Notes under the pieces: model-generated | The model's input: only the letters and a program-made list of their open reading frames with translations | Databases searched by the model: none | Told to the model about the DNA's origin: nothing | In this document: piece by piece, positions 18,801 to 26,893 of the stretch | Numbering within the stretch: position 1 is the first letter of the stretch | How the letters are laid out: every line of letters begins with the position of its first letter | Program-made: the position numbers and the translations under genes | NCBI RefSeq assembly: GCF_011758765.1 | Contig: NZ_JAANOU010000001.1 | Span: 4,774,001 to 4,838,000, forward strand | Length of the DNA: 64,000 bases | Reading direction: 5' to 3' | Source of the DNA: Amycolatopsis viridis | GTDB lineage: Bacteria; Actinomycetota; Actinomycetes; Mycobacteriales; Pseudonocardiaceae

Positions 18801-18850
18801 GGGGTCCAGGGGGCGAAGCCCCCTGGCGGGGGCCCGGGGGTCCGACCCCC
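18801..18850. repeat. G/C-rich double hairpin element
   Basis: Two adjacent hairpins: CCAGGGGG-cgaag-CCCCCTGG (18806-18826) and GGGGG-tccga-CCCCC (18836-18850). G/C palindromes of this kind recur between genes in many actinomycete genomes and are sometimes mis-annotated as a peptide. It separates the preceding remnant from the tmRNA terminator. A role as a bidirectional terminator or a repeated element is an inference. Confidence 0.55.
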
Positions 18851-18863
18851 CGACAACACAACG

Positions 18864-18910
18864 AAGGCCGAGACCGCCGCGAGCGTCCCCCGCGAGCAGG
18901 TCCCGGCCTT
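18864..18910 (-). terminator. Terminator of ssrA
   Basis: Stem AAGGCCGAGACC (18864-18875) against GGTCCCGGCCTT (18899-18910), 11 of 12 positions pairing, around a loop that itself contains CGCGAGCG/CCCCGCG complementarity. It lies 9 bases beyond the mature 3' end of the minus-strand tmRNA. Intrinsic terminators without a long U-tract are common in this group. Confidence 0.6.
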
Positions 18911-18918
18911 CGGCCGAG

Positions 18919-19288
18919 TGGAGGTGCCGGGAATTGAACCCGGGTCCTCTGGCGCCTTGCCTAGGCTTCTCCGTGCGCAGTTCGCTCTGCCTCTACTCGG
19001 CCCCACCGGTCACGCGAACAAGCCGGTGTGACGGGCCCAGCCGCTGTGGTTTTCCCATCCGGTCCCCGCGGCCGGGTCCGGATGGTGAGCCTCCTAGCTG
19101 ATGCCGGCTACCGGGACGGAGGCGCTCCCGGGCCGACAGACTCGCACTCGCTCAGGCAGCGAGGGCGAAGTCGCGCTGACTATTAGTCTTGGCGCTTATT
19201 TGGTTACGACGACGCTTAACGGTGGTCTCTCGCCTGCACCGGCACGCTTCCCTTGACTCAACGTCCAGAGTCGAAACCGTTCACCCCC
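18919..19288 (-). ncRNA. ssrA: Transfer-messenger RNA (tmRNA)
   Basis: Rescues stalled ribosomes together with SmpB (25434-25910). The tRNA-like ends pair over seven positions: 5' GGGGGTG at 19288 downward with 3' CACCTCC, then discriminator A at 18919. The T-arm GGTTCAATTCCCGG is present and CCA is not encoded. The tag reading frame runs from 19193 to 19152 on this strand: resume codon GCC, tag AKTNSQRDFALAA, stop TGA. The FALAA end is typical for actinobacteria. Length about 370 nt. It is unusually distant (about 6 kb) from smpB. Confidence 0.95.
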
Positions 19289-19443
19289 TTGATGGTGTTT
19301 CGCAACCAGCATAACGCCCCGGGCAACCGGGTTTGTTCCGGCGGGGTGGGGTTGTCCCTACTCCGGGGATGCCCGCGCACCCCATGGTTCACCAGCGGAA
19401 ACCTCGCGATGCTGGTCACGTGCTCCACAGAGAGGAACGGACC

Positions 19444-20121
19444 ATGACGGTGACCAATTCCGACGGCACCCGGCCGCGTCCCGCGGTGCTGGGTTCGCTG
19501 GGGTACCTGCTGAGCAACCTGCCGCTCGGCGTCGCCGGGTTCAGCGTGATGGCGGTGCTGTTCACCGCGGGCCTGGGCACCGCCGTGGTGTGGGTGGGCC
19601 TGCCGGTCCTCGCGGCCGCGGTGCTGATCGCCCGGGGTGCCGGGCAGCTCGAGCGCGTCCGGGTGCACCGGATGCTCGGCACCTACATCGCGACGCCGTA
19701 CAAGCCGTTGCCGGCGGCCGGTGTCAAGGCCCGGTGGCTGGCGCGGCTCAGCGACGGCGCGACCTGGCGGGAAGTGCTCTACCTGGTGGTGTTGCTGCCG
19801 CTGGGGATCGCCGAGTTCGTCGTCGTGGTGACCGTCTGGTCGATCGGGCTCGCGCTCGCCGCGCTGCCGTTCTACTGCACGCGCCTGCCCGGCGGGGCCT
19901 ACTTCTTCCCGTCCTTCGACTTGCGCTGGATCGTCGTCGATTCGCCGGTGGCGGCGCTGCCGTGGGCCGCGCTGGGCCTGGTCGTCCTGGCGCTGGCAGC
20001 CGTGGTCACCCGCGGTCTCGGCACGGCCCACGCCCACTTCGCCCGCGGTGTGCTCGGCCCGGGGCCGCGGGCCCGTCGCCTCGCCGGATCGGACATCGGC
20101 TCGCCGGCCCCGGTGGCATGA
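19444..20121 (+). CDS. Stand-alone membrane sensor-domain protein
   Basis: About 225 residues with four or more membrane helices, matching the 'Sensor' domain found at the N-terminus of actinobacterial histidine kinases. It closely parallels the first half of the next gene: LGYLLSNLPLGVAGF versus IGYMVASFPLRLVQF, and TWREVLYLVVLLPLGIAEF versus TWRDLAYLLVAFPLSVVEF. No kinase domain. The ATG at 19444 follows an AGAGAGGAACG ribosome site; the longer frame from 19333 is rejected. Its stop overlaps the kinase start (ATGA). Confidence 0.85.
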   Translation: MTVTNSDGTRPRPAVLGSLGYLLSNLPLGVAGFSVMAVLFTAGLGTAVVWVGLPVLAAAVLIARGAGQLERVRVHRMLGTYIATPYKPLPAAGVKARWLARLSDGATWREVLYLVVLLPLGIAEFVVVVTVWSIGLALAALPFYCTRLPGGAYFFPSFDLRWIVVDSPVAALPWAALGLVVLALAAVVTRGLGTAHAHFARGVLGPGPRARRLAGSDIGSPAPVA

Positions 20122-21254
20122 TGAGCGACGTGGGGAGTCAGCCGATCGAGCAATCACGCCCGGGAGCGGCGAGGTCGATCGGCTACATGGTCGCCTCCTT
20201 CCCGCTGCGGCTGGTCCAGTTCGTGCTGGTGGTGACGCTCTCGCTGGTCGGCATCGCGACCACGGTGGTCTGGGTGGGCATCCCGATCCTGCTGTGGACC
20301 ACGAGCATGGTCCGCGGTTTCGGCGACCTGGAGCGCCGCTGGGTGCGGAAGGTGCTGGGCACTCCCCTGCCGCCCGCGGACCGCGCGCCGGCCGAGGGCA
20401 ATCTGCTGGGCCGCTGGCGGGGCCGTCTGGTGGACGGCACCACGTGGCGCGACCTGGCGTACCTGTTGGTGGCGTTCCCGCTCAGCGTCGTGGAGTTCGC
20501 GGTCGGCCTGGTGTCGATCATCCTGGTGCCGATGGCGATCTGGGTCGCGCCGTGGATCGGCTGGATGCACGGCTCGCTCGCGATCGCGCTGCTCGGCCCG
20601 AACCGCGCGGAACGGCTGCAGGTCAAGGCGCAGCAGCTGCAGGCGTCGCGGGCCCGCGGGGTGGACGCGGCAGAGGCCGAACGCCGCCGCATCGAGCGGG
20701 ACCTGCACGACGGCGCGCAGCAGCGGCTGGTCGCGGTGGCGCTGAACCTGGGCCGGGTGAAGAACAAGCTGGACCGGGATCCGGAGGCGGCGCGCGCGCT
20801 GATCGACGAGGCCCACACCGATGCCAAGCTCGCGGTGTCGGAGCTGCGGGACCTCGCGCGCGGCATCTACCCGGCGGTGCTCGGCGATCGCGGCCTGGAC
20901 GCGGCCCTGTCCGCACTGGCGGCGAAGACGCCGATCCCGGTGGAGGTGACGGTGGACATCGAACCGCGCCCCCCGGCGGCGGTGGAAACCACCGCCTACT
21001 TCATCGCGGGCGAGACGCTGACCAACGTCGCCAAGCACTCCGGCGCGACAGAAGCGCAGGTCAAGGCGTGGCGGACGGACGACAAGGTGGTCGTCGAGAT
21101 CACCGACAACGGGCACGGCGGGGCGGAGGTCCGGCCCGGTGGCGGGCTGGCCGGGCTGGCCGACCGGGCCGCGACGATCGACGGTGTGATGACGGTGGTC
21201 AGCCCCCAGGGCGGGCCGACCGTGGTGCGAGCCGACCTGCCGTGCACCTGGTGA
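20118..21254 (+). CDS. Sensor histidine kinase (HisKA_3)
   Basis: About 378 residues. An N-terminal membrane sensor domain (four helices, to about residue 160), then the phosphoacceptor region ERRRIERDLHDGAQQRLVAVAL with His in RDLHDG, and an HATPase with AGETLTNVAKHSGA, ITDNGHGGA and GGGLAGLADRA. This is the NarX/DesK-like kinase class that pairs with LuxR-type regulators. ATG at 20118 overlaps the preceding sensor gene, and the response regulator follows after a 14-base inverted repeat. Signal unknown. Confidence 0.92.
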   Translation: MMSDVGSQPIEQSRPGAARSIGYMVASFPLRLVQFVLVVTLSLVGIATTVVWVGIPILLWTTSMVRGFGDLERRWVRKVLGTPLPPADRAPAEGNLLGRWRGRLVDGTTWRDLAYLLVAFPLSVVEFAVGLVSIILVPMAIWVAPWIGWMHGSLAIALLGPNRAERLQVKAQQLQASRARGVDAAEAERRRIERDLHDGAQQRLVAVALNLGRVKNKLDRDPEAARALIDEAHTDAKLAVSELRDLARGIYPAVLGDRGLDAALSALAAKTPIPVEVTVDIEPRPPAAVETTAYFIAGETLTNVAKHSGATEAQVKAWRTDDKVVVEITDNGHGGAEVRPGGGLAGLADRAATIDGVMTVVSPQGGPTVVRADLPCTW

Positions 21255-21258
21255 CCCC

Positions 21259-21293
21259 GTTCGTGAGTGAATAGGGCGGATTCACTCACGAAC
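21259..21293. repeat. Perfect 14-base inverted repeat between kinase and regulator
   Basis: GTTCGTGAGTGAAT (21259-21272), 7-base spacer AGGGCGG, then ATTCACTCACGAAC (21280-21293). It starts 4 bases after the kinase stop and ends 12 bases before the regulator ATG. It could be an attenuating hairpin, an operator or a copy of a repeated genomic palindrome. It has no T-tract. Confidence 0.7.
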
Positions 21294-21305
21294 CGGGGGT
21301 TGCGG

Positions 21306-21950
21306 ATGCGGGTGGTGATCGCGGAGGACGCGGTCCTGTTGCGTGCCGGGGTCGAGCGGCTGCTCGCCGACGAGGGCATCGAGACGGTCGCCGCGGTGGA
21401 GACGGGGGACGCGCTGGTCGGGGCGGTCACCGAGCACAAGCCGGACCTGGCGATCGTCGACGTCCGGATGCCGCCGACGTTCACCGACGAGGGCCTGCGG
21501 GCCGCGCTGGCCGCCCGCGAGACGGTGCCGGGCCTGCCGGTGCTGGTGCTGTCGCAGTACGTCGAGGAGAGCTACGCGGTCGAACTGCTCTCCGGCGGGG
21601 CCGGCGGGGTCGGCTACCTGCTGAAGGAACGCGTGGCCGACGTGGCCGACTTCCTCGACGCGGTTCGCCGGGTCGCGCGGGGCGGCACGGCCATCGATCC
21701 GGAGGTGATCGCGCAGGTCATGGCCAGAGGGCGGAAGAACCCGCTGGACGCGCTGACCGCGCGGGAGTCCGAGGTGCTCGGGCTGATGGCGCAGGGCCTG
21801 TCGAACTCGGCGATCGCCGCCCGGCTGGTCGTCTCGCACGGCGCCGTGGAGAAGCACATCGGCAACATCTTCGCCAAGCTCGGGCTGGAAGCCAGCGCCG
21901 AGGAGCACCGCCGGGTCCGCGCGGTCCTCACCTACCTCGGCCGGGCCTGA
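21306..21950 (+). CDS. NarL/LuxR-family response regulator
   Basis: 214 residues: receiver with MRVVIAEDAVLLRAGV, phosphoacceptor Asp in DLAIVDVRMPPTFTDEG, Lys in GYLLKERV, and a C-terminal LuxR helix-turn-helix LTARESEVLGLMAQGLSNSAIA with VEKHIGNIFAKLGL. The insertion PPTFTDEGL after the phospho-site is typical for regulators paired with Sensor-domain kinases. The ATG at 21306 is preferred over the upstream in-frame ATG at 21267, which lies inside the palindrome. Confidence 0.92.
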   Translation: MRVVIAEDAVLLRAGVERLLADEGIETVAAVETGDALVGAVTEHKPDLAIVDVRMPPTFTDEGLRAALAARETVPGLPVLVLSQYVEESYAVELLSGGAGGVGYLLKERVADVADFLDAVRRVARGGTAIDPEVIAQVMARGRKNPLDALTARESEVLGLMAQGLSNSAIAARLVVSHGAVEKHIGNIFAKLGLEASAEEHRRVRAVLTYLGRA

Positions 21951-21954
21951 CCAC

Positions 21955-22326
21955 TCAGCTCGCCCACGGCGGCACGACCGTGGTGCCGCCGACCCGGCCG
22001 ACCATTCCCGCCGACGTGCACACGGTGGCGCGCGCCGGTTCCGCGCCCGGGTTGCCCAGGCGGAACAGGGTGTCCGGGGGCACGATCATCGCGTCCCCCG
22101 GCGTGAGCCGGTGCGTCTCGCCGCCGAGGACCACCTCCAGCGCGCCGGAGTCGAGTACGAAGACCTCCTCGCGGCTCACCGAATGCTCCTCGCCGGTAAC
22201 GCCCGGGGCGAGCTCCAGCGACCAGACGGCCAGCTCGACGGCTCCGCGGCTGGGCACGGCTAGCGGGCGGAACACCGCGCCCGCGCGCTCGAACCGGGGC
22301 GCTTCCGCCAACGTGGCAACAGGCAT
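21955..22326 (-). CDS. Cupin-domain protein
   Basis: 123-residue single cupin: TGEEHSVSREEVFVLDSGALEVVLGGE (motif 1, His and Glu metal ligands) and LTPGDAMIVPPDTLFRLGNPG (motif 2). In motif 2 the usual His is not obvious, so metal binding may be altered. Divergent from the MarR gene with a shared operator-like palindrome between, so it is likely that regulator's target. ATG at 22326. Reaction or ligand unknown. Confidence 0.82.
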   Translation of the reverse strand: MPVATLAEAPRFERAGAVFRPLAVPSRGAVELAVWSLELAPGVTGEEHSVSREEVFVLDSGALEVVLGGETHRLTPGDAMIVPPDTLFRLGNPGAEPARATVCTSAGMVGRVGGTTVVPPWAS

Positions 22327-22342
22327 CACGACCTCCAAGTAG

Positions 22343-22392
22343 TCAAGTAGCTTTACCAGTCGTACGGTAAAGCAGCTTGACCATACAGTCAA
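22343..22392. promoter_or_regulatory. Putative MarR operators in divergent cupin/MarR promoter
   Basis: A large palindrome TCAAGTAGCTTTACC (22343-22357), 8-base spacer, GGTAAAGCAGCTTGA (22366-22380), with 13 of 15 positions symmetric. A second overlapping repeat is TTGAC-catacA-GTCAA (22377-22392). The two TTGA/TCAA-containing elements lie between the divergent starts. MarR proteins bind inverted repeats of about this size and repress adjacent genes. Confidence 0.6.
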
Positions 22393-22404
22393 GGAGGTTG
22401 ACCA

Positions 22405-22860
22405 TTGACCGCCGGGGACATGCCGGGGCTGCTCGCGCTCACGTTCCGCGCGCTGATGGACGAGATCCACACGCACCTCGCCGAGGAGGGATTCGCCGAC
22501 GTCCGGCCCGCACACGGGTTCGCTTTCCACTTCCTGTCCCACCGCCCCGCCACCGCCGTCGAGCTGGGCGAGCACCTCGGTATCACCAAGCAGGCCGCCG
22601 TCCAGCTGGTCGACGAGCTCGCCGCCCGCGGGTACGTCGAGCGCCGCCCGCACCCGACCGACCGGCGCAGCCGCCTGGTCGTCCTCGCTCCCCGGGGCCG
22701 GCAGTGTGTCGATCGGGTGGTGGCGCTGTCACAGGCCGCCGAAGCGCGGTGGGCGGACCTGATCGGCGCCGACGCGTTCGCCCGGCTGCACCAGGGGTTG
22801 TCCGCGTTCGCGACGGAGATGGCGCGGCATCGGAGCGTCACCGTCCGCCCGGTGTGGTGA
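22405..22860 (+). CDS. MarR-family transcriptional regulator
   Basis: About 151 residues with a winged helix: TAVELGEHLGITKQAAVQLVDELAARGYVERRPHPTDRRSRLVVL, the recognition helix and wing DPTDRR-type of MarR. The start is a TTG at 22405. It is supported by AAGGAGG (22391-22397) 7 bases upstream; no better ATG or GTG exists before the domain. Divergent from the cupin gene, with palindromes between, implying autoregulation and cupin control. Confidence 0.85.
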   Translation: MTAGDMPGLLALTFRALMDEIHTHLAEEGFADVRPAHGFAFHFLSHRPATAVELGEHLGITKQAAVQLVDELAARGYVERRPHPTDRRSRLVVLAPRGRQCVDRVVALSQAAEARWADLIGADAFARLHQGLSAFATEMARHRSVTVRPVW

Positions 22861-22953
22861 ACCGCTCCTCACCCGTTCTGACGGCGGCGCCGGGCGGGCA
22901 CCCTCACCTACCATGGGCGGACGTCGCCGTCGTTCCCCTACGAGGAGGGCTCC

Positions 22954-23172
22954 ATGACCGAAGAGAACGTCCGGTTCTTCGGCGGCCCCCTCGACGGCCG
23001 GGTGCAGACGCTGGACGACCCGGTGAGCGGCACGATCGTGCGGCACGTCCACCTGCACGAGGGCCCCAAGATCGAGACCTTCTACCAGCTCGGCTTCACC
23101 CCGGAGTCCGGTTGGGAGTACCGGCTGTGCGGTCTGCCCGCCACCGAGGTCGGCGAGGCCCGCGAGCGGTAG
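22954..23172 (+). CDS. Small hypothetical protein
   Basis: 72 residues beginning TEENVRFFGGPLDGRVQTLDDP. GGPLDGR is a motif shared by many small actinobacterial proteins of unknown function. The ATG at 22954 has a CGAGGAGGG ribosome site 5 bases before it. No membrane segment. It stands alone between the MarR gene and the acyltransferase. Confidence 0.6.
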   Translation: MTEENVRFFGGPLDGRVQTLDDPVSGTIVRHVHLHEGPKIETFYQLGFTPESGWEYRLCGLPATEVGEARER

Positions 23173-23236
23173 GTGGGGCCTGCCCCACCACGATCCTGCA
23201 CCTGACCCCCGGAAGAAGACGGCGGTCTGCCCGGCT

Positions 23237-24553
23237 GTGCCGGAAAGCCGCGCCGACCAGGCTCTACCCATGCGACAAAGCCTGCGGCAAGCCCCAGCCG
23301 GAGCCCGCGACACCTTCCTCGACGTGGTCCGCGCGACCGCGATCCTCGCGGTCATCGGACAGCACTGGCTCATGCCGGTGCTCAGCTACGACCACGGCAC
23401 CCTGGCCACCGGCAACGCCCTGACCACCCCGGGCTGGTGGGCGCTGACCTGGCTCTCGCAGGTGATGCCGATGGTGTTCTTCGCCGGCGGTGCGGCGAAC
23501 CTGTTGTCCCTGCGCCGCGCGGCGTCGACCCGGGACTGGCTGTCCACGCGGCTGAAGCGGCTGCTGATCCCGGTCCTGCCGTTGTTCGCGGTGTGGCTGC
23601 TCGCCCCGGACCTGTTGCGTGATCTCGGCGCACCGGAGCAGCCGGTGCAGATCGCCGGTGCGATCGCCGGGCAGCTGCTGTGGTTCCTGGCCGTCTACCT
23701 GATCACCGTCGCCGCGACACCGCTCATGCTCGCCGCGCACCGGCGCTGGGGCCTGGGTGTCCCGCTGGCGCTGACGGGGCTCGCGGTGATCGTCGACATC
23801 GGACGGTTCGAGGTGTTCGGCCCGCTCGGGTACGCCAACGCCGTGTTCGTGTGGCTCGCCGTGCACCAGCTCGGCTTCCACTACGTCGAGGGCCGTCTCG
23901 CGACGTTGAGCCGGCGCGGTGCGGCGGGGCTGGCTGTCGCCGGGTTCGGCGTGACTGCGCTGGCCGTCGCGTTCGGCCCGTATCCGGGCAGCATGATCGG
24001 CATGCCGGGGGCGCCGGTGTCGAACATGAGCCCGCCGACGGCGGTGCTGATGAGCCTCGCCGCCGGGCAGATCGGGTTCTGGCTCGCGCTCAAGCCGACC
24101 CTGACCACGCTCGCCGAGCGCCCGGCGGTGGCCGCCGTGCTGCGCTGGAGCGGCCCGCGGTTCATGAGCCTGTACCTGTGGCACATGCCGGCGCTGGTCG
24201 TCGTCGCGGGTGTCGCAGTGCTGGGCTTCGGCTACACCACGCCGGAGCCGGGCAGCGCCGACTGGTTCGCCGTCGCCCCGGTGTGGGTGGTCGCCGCTGC
24301 GGTGGTGCTCGCCGGGTTGCTGAAGGCGTTCGGCCGCTTCGAAACCCGGCCGTCCCCGGGCGGTGCGGTCGCGACCGGACAGCTCGCCGCCGCAACCGTG
24401 CTGGCCTCCGGCGGGCTGCTCGGCCTGGCCGCCCACGGGTTCACCGCGCCCGCCCACGGCGGCTCGCTCTCCGGGCCGCTGCCCTGGGTCGCGCTGGTGC
24501 TGGCCGCGCTGCTGCTGGTGAGCAAGCCGGTGCGGGTGGCCGTCAGAGGTTGA
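23237..24553 (+). CDS. Acyltransferase 3 family membrane protein
   Basis: Up to 438 residues with about ten membrane helices. The N-terminal block DTFLDVVRATAILAVIGQHW followed by VMPMVFFAGGAANLLS, and the later FMSLYLWHMPALVV, are the acyltransferase-3 pattern (integral membrane O-acyltransferases that modify sugars, lipids or antibiotics). The usual catalytic His of the RxxxxxxVxxxH motif lies in IGQHW. Start uncertain: GTG at 23237 or ATG at 23270. Tail overlaps the convergent amidohydrolase gene by 11 bases. Confidence 0.82.
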   Translation: MPESRADQALPMRQSLRQAPAGARDTFLDVVRATAILAVIGQHWLMPVLSYDHGTLATGNALTTPGWWALTWLSQVMPMVFFAGGAANLLSLRRAASTRDWLSTRLKRLLIPVLPLFAVWLLAPDLLRDLGAPEQPVQIAGAIAGQLLWFLAVYLITVAATPLMLAAHRRWGLGVPLALTGLAVIVDIGRFEVFGPLGYANAVFVWLAVHQLGFHYVEGRLATLSRRGAAGLAVAGFGVTALAVAFGPYPGSMIGMPGAPVSNMSPPTAVLMSLAAGQIGFWLALKPTLTTLAERPAVAAVLRWSGPRFMSLYLWHMPALVVVAGVAVLGFGYTTPEPGSADWFAVAPVWVVAAAVVLAGLLKAFGRFETRPSPGGAVATGQLAAATVLASGGLLGLAAHGFTAPAHGGSLSGPLPWVALVLAALLLVSKPVRVAVRG

Positions 24554-25433
24554 GCAGTTTCGCGGGGGTGTCGTGCAGGACGGCCCGCAGGAAGTCGTCC
24601 CCGAGGCGGTCGTCGGCAGCCCAGCCGGCGACCGCCCGCAGCTGGGTGGCATAGGAGTACGGGATGTTCGGGAAGTCCGTGCCGAGCACGACCCGGTCGG
24701 CGACGTCCACCAGCCGGTCCGTCCAGTGCGGCGGCAGCGGCATCAGCGACTCGGTGAACGGGACGCCGACCATGGTGGTGTCCAGGTGGACGCGCGGGTA
24801 CCGCTCGACCAGCGCGAGCGCCTCGTCGTACTCGGGCATCCCGGCGTGCGCGAGCACCGCGGTCAGCCGCGGGTGCTTCGCCAGCACCTCGCCGAACACG
24901 TCGAGCCCGGTGTGCGGGCCGCGGTGGGGACCGTGGCCGGCGTGCACGACGACCGGCACCCCGGCCTCGGCGAGCAGGCCCCACGCCGGGTCCAGCAGCT
25001 CGTCCCGCGGGTCGTAGGCACCCACCTGGACGTGCGCCTTGAAGCAGCGGACGCCGGCCCGCAGCGCCTCGGCGACGTAGGTGGCGGCCGAAGGCTCGGG
25101 GTAGAACGTCGCGGTGGGCACGGCAGCCGGCACGCGCTCGGCGAACTCGCGCAGCCACCCGTTGAGCCATTCCGCCATGCCCGGCTTGTGCGGGTAGGCC
25201 AGCGGTGCGTACCGCAGGACACCGAACGACTCCAGCAGCGCGACGCGCTCGTCCTCGGACACCCGGTACTGAATGGGCCAGTCGTAGCCGGCGCGCTCCC
25301 GCATCGTGTCGAAGTACGCCCAGACCTTGACCAGCATCCGCTCGGGCAGGAAATGCAGGTGCAGGTCGACGAGCCCGTCCAGGCCGAGGCCGCGCACCCA
25401 GGCCGCGATGTCCTCGTCGCGCTCCGGCCCCAC
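24543..25433 (-). CDS. Amidohydrolase-2 family (TIM-barrel) protein
   Basis: 296 residues. LVDLHLHFLPERM carries the HxH metal ligands at the first strand. CFKAHVQVGAYDPRD, PVVVHAGHGPHRGPH, TAVLAHAGMPEYDEAL and VVLGTDFPNIPYSY (Asp ligand) follow the amidohydrolase-2 order. Such enzymes include decarboxylases and lactonases of aromatic or sugar acids. No neighbour fixes the substrate. It starts directly at the smpB stop (no gap), so it is probably co-transcribed. Confidence 0.85.
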   Translation of the reverse strand: MGPERDEDIAAWVRGLGLDGLVDLHLHFLPERMLVKVWAYFDTMRERAGYDWPIQYRVSEDERVALLESFGVLRYAPLAYPHKPGMAEWLNGWLREFAERVPAAVPTATFYPEPSAATYVAEALRAGVRCFKAHVQVGAYDPRDELLDPAWGLLAEAGVPVVVHAGHGPHRGPHTGLDVFGEVLAKHPRLTAVLAHAGMPEYDEALALVERYPRVHLDTTMVGVPFTESLMPLPPHWTDRLVDVADRVVLGTDFPNIPYSYATQLRAVAGWAADDRLGDDFLRAVLHDTPAKLLNL

Positions 25434-25910
25434 CTAGCGGCGGCCCTTCAAGGCGCGGCCCACGGCCCGGCTGATCTCCCGCTGGGCATCCCGCTTGGCC
25501 AGGTCCTGGCGCTTGTCGTAGGCCTTCTTGCCCTTGGCGAGGGCGAGCTCGACCTTGACCTTGCCGTCCTTGAAGTACATCGACAGCGGAACGAGCGACA
25601 GCCCGCCCTCCTTGGTCTTGCCGATCAGCTTCTCGATCTCGCCGCGGTGCAGCAGCAGCTTCCGCTTGCGCCGCGACTCGTGGTTGGTCCACGTGCCGTG
25701 CTCGTACTCGGGGATGTGGACGTTGCGCAGCCACACCTCACCGTCGTCGACGGTGGCGAACGCGTCGACGAGCGAGGCGCGGCCCGCGCGCAGGCTCTTC
25801 ACCTCGGTGCCCACCAGCGCGATCCCGGCCTCATAGGTGTCCAGCACCGCGTAGTCGTGCCGCGCGCGGCGGTTCGACGCGATCACCTTGGAGCCTCGTT
25901 CCTTGGGCAT
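25434..25910 (-). CDS. smpB: SsrA-binding protein
   Basis: 158 residues, full length. It binds tmRNA and delivers it to stalled ribosomes. Conserved features: [36 protein letters not shown] at the N-terminus, [49 protein letters not shown], and a basic C-terminal tail [20 protein letters not shown] that enters the ribosome A-site channel. Downstream of ftsX in the usual actinobacterial order. Its RNA partner ssrA lies near 19 kb. Confidence 0.97.
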   Translation of the reverse strand: MPKERGSKVIASNRRARHDYAVLDTYEAGIALVGTEVKSLRAGRASLVDAFATVDDGEVWLRNVHIPEYEHGTWTNHESRRKRKLLLHRGEIEKLIGKTKEGGLSLVPLSMYFKDGKVKVELALAKGKKAYDKRQDLAKRDAQREISRAVGRALKGRR

Positions 25911-25950
25911 AGGTCCAGGTTATCCCACACGTCCCGGCCCGGGCACGGCG

Positions 25951-26847
25951 TTAATGCCGGACGTAGAGCCGCAGCGTGACGTAACCGGTGGTGGCCGAGA
26001 TGATGATCGACGCGAGGAGCAGCCACGGCGCCACCACGATCACGTCGAGCACCTGGACGTTCGGGATGATGCCACCGGTCACCGACAGGATCCGGTCGAC
26101 GAAGGCGAACTTGGCCCCGATCAGGCCGCCCACCGCGATCGCCCAGCCGACCACCCCGGTGACGACCGCCTCCAGCAGGAACGGCAGCTGGGTGTACCAG
26201 CGCGTGGCGCCGACCAGCCGCATGATGCCGACCTCCTTGCGGCGCGTGAACGCCGAGATCTGCACCGTGTTGGAGATCAGCAGCAACGCCGCGAGGGCCT
26301 GGATCAGGGCGACGACGAACACCCCGTCGCGGACACCGCCGAGGACGCCGAAGAAGCGGTCCAGGAACTGCTTCTGGTCGTCCACCCTGGACACCCCGGG
26401 GCGGGCGCCGTACTCCTGGGTGATGACGTCGCTGCGGCCCGGGTCCTTCAGCTTGACCTGCAACGAGGCCGGCAGCGCCTCGGGGCGGGCCGACTGCACC
26501 AGGATCGGGTTGTCCTGGAACAGCCGCTTGAACCGCTCGTAGGCCTGGTCGCGGTTCTCGAACACGACGGACTCGACGGCCGGGTTGCTGTTCAGGTCGG
26601 CCCGCAGTCCACGGCAGGGATCCTGGGTGCAGGTCTTGTCGTTGGCGCTGACGTCCTGCGTCAGGTAGAGCGACACCTCGACGTCGGCCATGTAGTTGAC
26701 CTGCATCTTGTCGATGGTCCGCACGATCAGCAACCCGCCGCCGAGCATGCCGAGCGAGATGGCCGTAGTGATGATCATCGCGATGGTCATCGTGATGTTG
26801 CGGCGCAGGCCGGTGAAGACCTCGCTGAACACGAAACTGGCACGCAT
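25951..26847 (-). CDS. ftsX: Cell division protein FtsX
   Basis: 298-residue permease-like subunit of FtsEX. One N-terminal helix (about 20-45), a large extracellular domain (about 46-175, with a Cys pair CTQDPC), then three C-terminal helices and the FtsX motif TRRKEVGIMRLVGATRWY. FtsEX does not transport: it activates peptidoglycan hydrolases (RipC-type in mycobacteria) at division. The extracellular Cys pair is likely a disulfide. 46 bases separate it from ftsE. Confidence 0.96.
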   Translation of the reverse strand: MRASFVFSEVFTGLRRNITMTIAMIITTAISLGMLGGGLLIVRTIDKMQVNYMADVEVSLYLTQDVSANDKTCTQDPCRGLRADLNSNPAVESVVFENRDQAYERFKRLFQDNPILVQSARPEALPASLQVKLKDPGRSDVITQEYGARPGVSRVDDQKQFLDRFFGVLGGVRDGVFVVALIQALAALLLISNTVQISAFTRRKEVGIMRLVGATRWYTQLPFLLEAVVTGVVGWAIAVGGLIGAKFAFVDRILSVTGGIIPNVQVLDVIVVAPWLLLASIIISATTGYVTLRLYVRH

Positions 26848-26893
26848 CGGGGGGTTGGTTCCTCAGGTCGGGGGCAGGCGGGGGTGGGGGCGA

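Noticed and set aside
18801..18860. Short repeats as a possible CRISPR array
   Set aside because: Only two adjacent hairpins of different sequence, no regular spacers and no cas genes.
23237..25433. Secondary-metabolite cluster around the acyltransferase
   Set aside because: No biosynthetic core enzyme (PKS, NRPS, terpene or glycosyltransferase) is present in the neighbourhood.
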